14,443 nucleotides of DNA from Verrucomicrobiota bacterium (GTDB taxonomy: Bacteria > Verrucomicrobiota > Verrucomicrobiia > Opitutales > Opitutaceae). The DNA lies in assembly GCA_023430565.1 (NCBI GenBank), contig JAEZAD010000025.1, positions 1 to 14,443 of the forward strand. The letters run 5' to 3'. The stretch's first letter is position 1, and every line of letters begins with the position of its first letter. Below, one piece after another: positions 8,655-14,443 of this stretch. The position numbers and the translations under genes were made by a program. The notes beneath the pieces are model-generated. The model had not been told where the DNA came from, ran no database searches, and saw nothing but the letters and a program-made list of their open reading frames with translations.

Positions 8655-8680
8655 CCGCCGGACGTTTCCGGCGCCTTGTT
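8655..8680 (+). terminator. Terminator-like hairpin in the xylanase leader
   Basis: CGCCGGA (8656-8662) pairs with TCCGGCG (8667-8673) across a CGTT loop, followed by CCTTGTT (8674-8680). The layout closely matches the intrinsic terminator at the end of the xylanase gene (12428-12457), including the CCTTGTT tail. It stands 30 bases downstream of the operator-like palindrome and 108 bases before the xylanase start. It could end the esterase transcript, or attenuate xylanase transcription if the promoter lies upstream of it. Confidence 0.45.
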
Positions 8681-8788
8681 GCCCCTCCCCTGATCGCCGC
8701 CCTGCTGTCCGTGGCGCAGCTGTCGTTGCGCCTTGTTCCTCTCCGTTCTCGTCCGGCGATCACCCCGTCCCCCCCAACCTTAGTTGCC

Positions 8789-11700
8789 ATGTCGACCTCC
8801 CCCTCCGACCTCCATCGCGCTTCGCCGCGCCCGCGTCCGTTTGAGCCAGTGCTCCCGCGCATCCGTCGCACCTTGGTTCGCGCTCGCTGGAGCGCCTGCG
8901 CCCTCGCGCTCGTCTTCGCCGCTGCGGCGCCGTCCGCAAAAGCCCAACTCGTCTCGAACGGTTTCGACGACGGCACCACCCAGGGTTGGAGCCCCCGCGG
9001 CCCCGCCGTGCTCGCCAGCTCCACCGAAGCCGCTCGCACCGGCACGCACAGCCTCAAGACCACGGGGCGCACGGAAACTTGGAATGGTCCGGCGCGCGAT
9101 CTGCGCACCGTCCTCGCCGCCAATACCACCTACCAGATTTCGGGCTGGGTGCGCCTCGTCCCAGGCCAGGCGCCCAGTAACCTGAAGTTCACCGTCGAGA
9201 TGCGCGCCGCCGGCGAGGCCAACAACAGCTATGTGCAGATCAATTCACCCGTGCCCGTCACCGACGCCGCCTGGGTCCAGCTGCAGGGCACGTTCAGCTT
9301 TGCCTCGGCTTCGAACGACAACCTCACGCTCTATGTCGAGAGCGACGATCGTTTCGCCGCATATTACCTCGACGATTTCACGATCACCGGCCCCGACGCG
9401 CCCCCGCCCGCCGGCACGGTCGTCGCCCATGGCTTCGAATCCGGCACCGACACGTGGACGCCACGCGGCCCCGTGACTCTCGCCAGCTCACCCGACGTCG
9501 CCCGCACGGGATCGGGCAGCCTCAAAACCTCCGGCCGCACCGCCACGTGGCAGGGTCCCGCTCTCGACCTCCGCCCGCTCCTCACCGCGAACACCACCTA
9601 TCAAATCTCCGGCTGGGTGCGCCTCGCCGCCGGCGAAGACCCGAGCAATTTGAAGTTCACCGTCGAAATGCGCGCCGCCGGCGCCGTCGACAACAGCTAC
9701 GTCCAGATTAACACGCCCGCCCCCGTCAACGACGCCGGCTGGGTTCAGCTCCAAGGGACGTTCAGCTTCACGTCCGCGACCAACGACAACCTCACGCTCT
9801 ATCTCGAAAGCGACAACGCCGCCTCCGTCTATTATCTCGACGATTTCACGATCGTCGGCCCCGGCGATGCCGAACCGCCGCCGCCCGACACCTCGGGCCT
9901 CGCGACCGATTTCGAGACCGGCACCGCCGAGGGTTGGACGCCCCGCGGCCCCGTCACCCTCACGCCCACAACCGAAGCCGCCGCCAGCGGCAGCTATAGC
10001 CTGAAAGTCACCGGCCGCACCGACGTCTGGCAGGGGCCCGCGATTAACGTCCTCGGCAAGCTGTCCAAGGGTTCCCAATACGCTATCGGCGTCCGCGTGC
10101 GCCTCGCGCCCGGCGAACCCGCCACGCGGGTTCGCGTGAGCCTCCAGGTCGATTTCAACGGCTCCACCTCCTACCAGACCGTGATCGGCAACACGACCGT
10201 CACCGACGCCGCGTGGGTGGATCTCTCGACACTCTACACCTTCGGCCTCGATGCGACACAGCTGCAGCTCTACGTCGAAACCGCGGAAGGCACACCGTCG
10301 TTCTACATCGACGACTTCATCCTCGATTACATCGACCCGCCGGAAATCCAGGACCTCCCGCCGCTGCAGGACGTCCTCGCGCCTTACTTCGACGTCGGCG
10401 CCGCCGTCTCGGTCGCCGAACTGAGCGGCGCTCACGCCGAACTCCTGCTGCTGCACTTCAACACCGTGGTCGCCGGCAACGAAATGAAATGGTCCTCCCT
10501 CCAGCCCACCGAGGGCTCGTTCAACTGGGGCCCCGCCGACGCCATCGCCAACTTCGCCCGCACCCACGGCCTCAAGATGCGCGGCCACACCCTCGTCTGG
10601 CATAGTCAGGTTCCCCTCTGGGTCTTCCGCGACCCCGCCGGCAATCCGCTGCAGCCCGGCAACAGTGCGCACCGCGATCTGCTGATTCAACGGCTGCGCA
10701 CGCACATCCACGCCGTCGTCACCCGCTACGCCGACGTCGTCGGCGATTGGGACGTCGTCAACGAAGTCATCGACGTCTCCGGCCCCAACGGCCTGCGCAA
10801 CAGCCCGTGGCTGCAGATCATCGGCCCCGACTACATCGATCTCGCCTTCCAGTTCGCCGACGAGGTGCTGAACGGTGCCGGCAGCCTTTTCATCAACGAC
10901 TACAACACGCACGAGCCCGCCAAGCTCGCCGCGCTTAAGAACGTCGTCGAAGGCCTCCTGCAGCGCGGCGTCCGCGTCGATGGCGTCGGCCACCAGACGC
11001 ACATCCGCATCGGCTGGCCCTCCCTCTCCGAGATCGCCACGAGCCTCGATACGTTCACCGCGATGAGCCTCGACAACCAGATCACCGAGCTCGACATCAG
11101 CGCGTATTCAAACGACAGCGACACCTCGCCGGTCTCCGAGGAGACGCTCGTCCAGCAGGGCTACCGCTATCGCGATCTCTTCAACCTCTTCCGCGCGAAG
11201 AGCAGCCAGATCAGCTCCGTCACGCTCTGGGGCCTCGCCGACGATAACACGTGGCTGAAGACCTTTCCCATCGCCCGCGACGACAAACCCCTGCTCTTCG
11301 ACGAACGCCTCCAGGCCAAACCCGCCTACTGGGGCATCGTCGACCCGTCGCAGCTCCCCATCGTGCCGAAGTCGCTCAACGTCACGCAGCGCCCACCGCG
11401 CGGAATCATCAACAACCTCGAATCCTGGATCGCGATCGCGCCCACGCCGCTCAATCCCGGCGACGGCTCCGCCTCGTGGGGGCAGTTCAAATCGCTCTGG
11501 AGCGAGCACAAACTCCACGTCCTCGTCGAGGTCACCGACGCCACGCGCCTGAGAAACGACTCCGTCGAAATCTTCCTCGCCGGCGGCCAGCGATTCGCCT
11601 TCTCCCGACCCGGACTCCAGCGCACCAACGGCGCCGAGGCCCTCGTCCTCCCGACCGCCAAAGGCTACCTCGTCTTCGCCAGCATCCCCGCCTCGCCCGC

Positions 11701-12406
11701 GCTCAGCATCGGCGACGAGCTCTTGTTCGACGTCCGCGTCACCGACGGCGCCACCGACCGCCAGCAATCGTGGAGCGACACCCATCACGCGCAAGACACC
11801 GACGAGTCCGGCTTCGGCACGCTCAACCTCCGGCCGGAAAAACGCGTCGTCCAAGTCACCCGCGGCCGCCCCACCATCGACGGCCAGCCGGACAAGGCTT
11901 GGAAAAATGCCACCCGGATCACCACCCACCGCTTCGCTCTCGGCACCGCCGGCGCGACCGCCCAGGTGAAACTCCTCTGGGACGCCGGCTACCTCTACGT
12001 TTACGCGACCGTCGCCGATCCGCTCCTCAGCAAAGCCAGCCCGAATGCGTGGGAGGAAGACTCGGTCGAAATCTTCATCGACGCCAACAACGCCCAAACC
12101 ACCGCCTACGAAGCCGACGACTCGCAGTATCGCGTCAACTTCGACAACGAGGTCAGCGTCGGCGGCACCACCGCCGTCACCGACATCGAGACCGCCACGC
12201 GCCAGGTCTCGGGCGGCTACGTCGTCGAAGCCGCGATCCGTATCGACGCTTCGGAGACGAAGCGCGGCTCGATCCTCGGCTTCGACGTCCAGGTCAACGA
12301 CGACGGCGCCGGCGACGGCACGCGCACCAGCGTCGCCACCTGGAACGACGTTTCCGGCAACGCCTATCAGGACCCGTCGCAGTTCGGCGCCGTCATCCTT
12401 CGCTGA
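8789..12406 (+). CDS. Secreted multidomain GH10 endo-beta-1,4-xylanase (3x CBM4/9/22-like, GH10, 2x CBM9-like)
   Basis: The protein has 1205 residues. A long basic n-region and a hydrophobic core (ACALALVFAAAA) end in AKA before Gln53, a probable signal peptide. Three jelly-roll binding modules follow (about 53-205, 210-365, 371-515); each ends in YYLDDF or FYIDDF, as in PF02018 modules. The GH10 barrel spans about 530-853, with NEMKWSS near its start, GHTLVWHSQ, the acid/base in WDVVNE (Glu659), HQTHIR, the nucleophile in ITELDIS (Glu767) and LWGLADDNTWL. Two CBM9-like domains complete it (about 856-1015, divergent; about 1020-1205, clear, with RPTIDGQPDKAW and AWEEDSVEIFID). This is the classic layout of large xylanases such as Thermotoga XynA. 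It should cut the xylan backbone outside the cell. An upstream in-frame GTG at 8711 only lengthens the basic leader, so ATG 8789 is chosen. No PEP-CTERM, LPXTG or type IX sorting tail is visible. Confidence 0.95.
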   Translation: MSTSPSDLHRASPRPRPFEPVLPRIRRTLVRARWSACALALVFAAAAPSAKAQLVSNGFDDGTTQGWSPRGPAVLASSTEAARTGTHSLKTTGRTETWNGPARDLRTVLAANTTYQISGWVRLVPGQAPSNLKFTVEMRAAGEANNSYVQINSPVPVTDAAWVQLQGTFSFASASNDNLTLYVESDDRFAAYYLDDFTITGPDAPPPAGTVVAHGFESGTDTWTPRGPVTLASSPDVARTGSGSLKTSGRTATWQGPALDLRPLLTANTTYQISGWVRLAAGEDPSNLKFTVEMRAAGAVDNSYVQINTPAPVNDAGWVQLQGTFSFTSATNDNLTLYLESDNAASVYYLDDFTIVGPGDAEPPPPDTSGLATDFETGTAEGWTPRGPVTLTPTTEAAASGSYSLKVTGRTDVWQGPAINVLGKLSKGSQYAIGVRVRLAPGEPATRVRVSLQVDFNGSTSYQTVIGNTTVTDAAWVDLSTLYTFGLDATQLQLYVETAEGTPSFYIDDFILDYIDPPEIQDLPPLQDVLAPYFDVGAAVSVAELSGAHAELLLLHFNTVVAGNEMKWSSLQPTEGSFNWGPADAIANFARTHGLKMRGHTLVWHSQVPLWVFRDPAGNPLQPGNSAHRDLLIQRLRTHIHAVVTRYADVVGDWDVVNEVIDVSGPNGLRNSPWLQIIGPDYIDLAFQFADEVLNGAGSLFINDYNTHEPAKLAALKNVVEGLLQRGVRVDGVGHQTHIRIGWPSLSEIATSLDTFTAMSLDNQITELDISAYSNDSDTSPVSEETLVQQGYRYRDLFNLFRAKSSQISSVTLWGLADDNTWLKTFPIARDDKPLLFDERLQAKPAYWGIVDPSQLPIVPKSLNVTQRPPRGIINNLESWIAIAPTPLNPGDGSASWGQFKSLWSEHKLHVLVEVTDATRLRNDSVEIFLAGGQRFAFSRPGLQRTNGAEALVLPTAKGYLVFASIPASPALSIGDELLFDVRVTDGATDRQQSWSDTHHAQDTDESGFGTLNLRPEKRVVQVTRGRPTIDGQPDKAWKNATRITTHRFALGTAGATAQVKLLWDAGYLYVYATVADPLLSKASPNAWEEDSVEIFIDANNAQTTAYEADDSQYRVNFDNEVSVGGTTAVTDIETATRQVSGGYVVEAAIRIDASETKRGSILGFDVQVNDDGAGDGTRTSVATWNDVSGNAYQDPSQFGAVILR
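8945..9898 (+). repeat. Tandem duplication of a binding module inside the xylanase
   Basis: The first module (about 8945-9412) and the second (about 9413-9898) are near-copies. By eye about 70% of residues are identical, with shared blocks such as PSNLKFTVEMRAAG and ANTTYQISGWVRL, both also close at the DNA level. The third module (about 9899-10345) is clearly related (WTPRGPVTL, SGSYSLKVTGRT) but much more diverged. The order of divergence suggests an old duplication followed by a more recent one. These are coding repeats, not a mobile element. Confidence 0.85.
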
Positions 12407-12427
12407 AGGTTTCGAACGTGAGGCGAC

Positions 12428-12457
12428 AGGCCGCCGGTGTTCCGGCGGCCTTGTTTC
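12428..12457 (+). terminator. Intrinsic terminator of the xylanase gene
   Basis: A perfect ten-pair stem is formed by AGGCCGCCGG (12428-12437) and CCGGCGGCCT (12442-12451) across the loop TGTT. It is followed by TGTTTCT, a T-rich tail. It begins 22 bases after the xylanase stop on the plus strand. In the opposite direction, for the convergent sulfatase gene, the tail is not T-rich, so it should act mainly on the plus strand. Confidence 0.85.
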
Positions 12458-12512
12458 TAAGGAAAAAAGACCATCAACATCCCGCCGAAGGCGCGGAGCC
12501 GGTCGCCCGGGT

Positions 12513-13934
12513 TCAATAGAACGCTTTGAAGTATTCCTCGAAATCCTGAAGGCAGCGCGCTGTTTCGAACGCCTGATCTTTCAAATCCTGGGCGGTCAAC
12601 TTTTCCGGCGACCACTCCGCGGGGCGCGGCCGAGCTGCCGTGAGCGGCGCCGTGTCGCCCCACGTGCGCTGCTGCGCGGCCAGCTCGGCCAGGAGCCGCG
12701 CTTGCTCGGCGGCGCGCCGTGGATCGCCCGCCAAGTCGTGCTGCTCGCGTGGATCGTTCGCGAGATCGAAGAGCTGCGTCTTGTCGATCTGCGGATATCG
12801 GATGAGTTTCCACCGTTCGTCCGTGACCGCGCGCTGCGCCGCCTCTCCGTAGGCGGTGAAAAGATACTCGCGGACTCGCGGCATTTCGCCTTCCACGACA
12901 GGCCGCAAACTCCGGCCCTCCAGTTCGGCCGGCGGCGCGATCGAGGTCAGTTCGCAAAGGGTGGGAAACACATCCATCAAATAGACCAGCGAACGCGTCT
13001 CGCCTTTCTGGATACCAGCGCCGGCAAACACCAGCGGCACGTGCATGCCGCCGAACTCGTAGAGATTTTGTTTTCCGAGCAGGCCGTGTTCGCCCAGCGA
13101 CAAACCATTGTCTCCAGCGATCACGAACACGGTGCGCTCCAACTCGCCCGCGACCGAGAGCGCATCGAGCACGCGCCCAAACTCGCGATCAAAATATTCG
13201 AGCGAAGCGTAATACCGCGCGAGTTTCCCTCGCACGCGCTCCGGCGTGCGGGGCCATGGCAGCGTGCGCTCGTCACGCACCGTGATCGCGCCATTGTCGA
13301 AGGGATGCCACGGCGCGAATGTCTCGGGCAGCGGCACATCCGAGGGCGCGATCCGGTCGTAGAACGACGATGGGGCGCTTTGCGGGTCATGCGGCTCGTG
13401 CCCCGCGATATAGAGAAGGAGCGGAGCCTCGCCGGCACGGCGCTGGATGAAGTCTATGGTTTCGTCCATCACCCTCGCCGCCGGACCGGGATCGTAGGAC
13501 TCGTCGAATAGATCGGTGATCGCGCTCGGCGAGTTCACCCGCTTGCCGGCGTGGAGCGTCGCGTATCCCGCAGCCTTCATTGCGCGCGGCAGATTCTGTT
13601 CCTCCGGCGCCCGCTCTTTCGCAAGCGGGTCGGCGCGAAACAACGATTTGCCGGTGAGCAGCATGGCGCGGCTCGGCGTGCAGACCGCCGGGATCATCGA
13701 TCCCATCGTATAGGCGCGGCGGAAGACGAAACCACGTTCGACGAGGCGGTCGAGATGCGGCGTATTGACCGCTGGATTGCCCAAAGCTCCGATCGCGTCA
13801 GCGCGTAGGTCGTCGATGAACACCACGACCACATTCGGCATCCGGCGCAGTTGGGATCCGGCGACGGAGAAATTGGCCAAAAGCAGCCAAACTAAAATCA
13901 GGCGGAATGACGAGAAGGTCATGCTTGTTACCAT
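12513..13934 (-). CDS. Exported S1-family sulfatase (FGly type)
   Basis: The protein has 473 residues. An N-terminal signal peptide (core LILVWLLLANFSVA, about 12-26) places it outside the cytoplasm. The alkaline-phosphatase-like domain begins with PNVVVVFIDDLRAD, whose Asp41 and Asp42 should bind calcium. The sulfatase signature CTPSRAMLLTGK has Cys85 as the residue converted to formylglycine; AGKR supplies Lys131, GHEPHDPQ the His179/His182 pair, and AGDNG the metal ligands Asp275/Asn276, with Lys288 in LLGKQN. The pattern is closest to iduronate-2-sulfatase-like bacterial enzymes, but substrate cannot be read from sequence. An ATG at 13922, four codons in, is an equally good start. The gene begins 14 bp after the stop of the MFS transporter, so the two are almost certainly one operon: desulfation followed or accompanied by uptake. 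A formylglycine-generating enzyme must be encoded elsewhere. Confidence 0.9.
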   Translation of the reverse strand: MVTSMTFSSFRLILVWLLLANFSVAGSQLRRMPNVVVVFIDDLRADAIGALGNPAVNTPHLDRLVERGFVFRRAYTMGSMIPAVCTPSRAMLLTGKSLFRADPLAKERAPEEQNLPRAMKAAGYATLHAGKRVNSPSAITDLFDESYDPGPAARVMDETIDFIQRRAGEAPLLLYIAGHEPHDPQSAPSSFYDRIAPSDVPLPETFAPWHPFDNGAITVRDERTLPWPRTPERVRGKLARYYASLEYFDREFGRVLDALSVAGELERTVFVIAGDNGLSLGEHGLLGKQNLYEFGGMHVPLVFAGAGIQKGETRSLVYLMDVFPTLCELTSIAPPAELEGRSLRPVVEGEMPRVREYLFTAYGEAAQRAVTDERWKLIRYPQIDKTQLFDLANDPREQHDLAGDPRRAAEQARLLAELAAQQRTWGDTAPLTAARPRPAEWSPEKLTAQDLKDQAFETARCLQDFEEYFKAFY

Positions 13935-13948
13935 GAATGTGACGTTCT

Positions 13949-14443
13949 TCAGGAGGCCACCCGCGCGGTCGAGCTTTCGGGAGGCGTGAGCTTTCGCACC
14001 AAGCTGAAAAGAAGAATCGCGGCAATCGGATGGAGAAATCCGAGCACCAGGAAAATCCGATCCGAACCGACCGTGGTGGTCACCTGGCCGATCACATAGT
14101 TGAAAACCATCGCGCCCGTCGCGCCAAACGCGCCCGCAATCGCCCAGACACTGGCAACGTTCCCCGCTGGAAACGTGTCGGCGATCACCGGGCTCAACAA
14201 AAGCAGCCACGTGAGGCAGATCAGCGCGGCCAGGCTGAGCAGCGCAACCGTCGCCCCGATTCCCGGAGCATACGGCACCAGCGCAATCAGCGGCGCAAAA
14301 CACGTGGCGGCGAGCAGCACACGCCGCCGCGCGGTGAACAACACACCACTGCGCCGGGCTAGCCAATCCGACAGCGCGGCGCACGACACTGCGCCGAGAT
14401 TTCCCACCAGGAAAGGAATCCACGCGACCAACGCCGCCCCTTT
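13949..14443 (-). CDS. MFS transporter, C-terminal half (ACS/hexuronate-like), cut by window edge
   Basis: The reading frame enters from beyond the right edge and gives 164 residues. It has about five or six hydrophobic segments, including VLLAATCFAPLIALVPYA, TVALLSLAALICLTWLLLL, VWAIAGAFGATGAMVFNYVIG and IFLVLGFLHPIAAILLFSL. At its start, IPFLVGNLGAVSCAALSDWLARR matches the conserved loop between helices 7 and 8 of the major facilitator superfamily, with the Asp and RR typical of the anion:cation symporter group that carries hexuronates and other sugar acids. The missing N-terminal half prevents closer assignment. It is the first visible gene of the operon with the sulfatase, which suggests import of a desulfated sugar or sugar acid. 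No native start is inside the window. Confidence 0.8.
   Translation of the reverse strand, partial: KGAALVAWIPFLVGNLGAVSCAALSDWLARRSGVLFTARRRVLLAATCFAPLIALVPYAPGIGATVALLSLAALICLTWLLLLSPVIADTFPAGNVASVWAIAGAFGATGAMVFNYVIGQVTTTVGSDRIFLVLGFLHPIAAILLFSLVRKLTPPESSTARVAS

Noticed and set aside
8711..8788. GTG start 26 codons upstream of the chosen xylanase start.
   Set aside because: It would lengthen an already long basic leader before the signal-peptide core and overlaps the likely regulatory leader.
8945..9898. Repeats considered as a possible CRISPR or mobile repeat.
   Set aside because: The period is about 470-485 bp, in frame, and corresponds exactly to protein binding modules.
9488..11002. 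A 504-codon open frame on the minus strand opposite the xylanase.
   Set aside because: Low-complexity, valine/aspartate/glycine-rich product antisense to well-conserved CBM and GH10 motifs; a codon-bias artefact.
12300..12406. C-terminal sorting signal on the xylanase (PEP-CTERM or type IX).
   Set aside because: The protein ends directly after the last CBM9 strand, with no hydrophobic segment, basic tail or extra domain.
12045..13511. A 488-codon plus-strand open frame over the xylanase end and the sulfatase.
   Set aside because: It runs through the xylanase terminator and overlaps two confident genes in other frames.

Overview
This 14.4 kb window is bacterial, chromosomal in character, GC-rich and densely coded. 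It looks like part of the genome of a polysaccharide-degrading member of the Verrucomicrobiota, probably near Opitutaceae. That assignment is an inference from gene content (a DUF1080 protein, an FGly-type sulfatase, many secreted carbohydrate-active enzymes), from high GC, and from the absence of purine-rich Shine-Dalgarno sequences before nearly every start. No rRNA, tRNA, CRISPR array, insertion sequence, integrase or phage gene was seen.

Layout. At the left edge (1-360, minus) is the N-terminal part of a secreted GH27 alpha-galactosidase. It is divergent from a plus-strand pair, a DUF1080 protein and an enterochelin-esterase-like hydrolase (522-2554), which overlap in an ATGA. A polytopic membrane protein with a C-terminal TPR-like tail (2582-4063, minus) converges on that pair and diverges from a secreted CE4/NodB polysaccharide deacetylase (4293-5129, plus). 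An exported PD40-type beta-propeller protein (5141-6133, minus) converges on the deacetylase and diverges from a MetY-like O-acetylhomoserine sulfhydrylase (6304-7617, plus). Next on the plus strand come an exported LpqC/CE1-like esterase (7740-8501) and a very large secreted GH10 xylanase (8789-12406). The xylanase has three N-terminal CBM4/9/22-like modules and two C-terminal CBM9-like modules, and it ends in a strong intrinsic terminator (12428-12457). The right end is a minus-strand operon: the C-terminal half of an MFS sugar/sugar-acid transporter (13949-14443, cut by the edge) followed by an exported S1-family sulfatase (12513-13934).

How the genes fit together. The enzymes suit hemicellulose and decorated-polysaccharide breakdown. 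The GH10 enzyme would cut xylan, the two esterases and the CE4 enzyme could remove acyl or feruloyl groups, GH27 could remove alpha-galactosyl groups, and the sulfatase with its transporter could desulfate and import a sugar. Only the sulfatase-MFS pair and the DUF1080-esterase pair look like true operons. The frequent strand switches suggest a loose CAZyme neighbourhood rather than one polysaccharide utilisation locus. metY, the TPR membrane protein and the propeller protein have no obvious role in that pathway.

Regulation visible in the sequence: a 10-bp palindrome with the central CG typical of LacI-family operators (8616-8625), followed by a terminator-like hairpin (8655-8680), lies upstream of the xylanase. 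That hairpin resembles the terminator at the end of the same gene. I found no convincing undescribed multi-gene system. The most checkable points are the xylanase leader, the SD-less pyrimidine-rich starts, the duplicated binding modules and the membrane-TPR protein.
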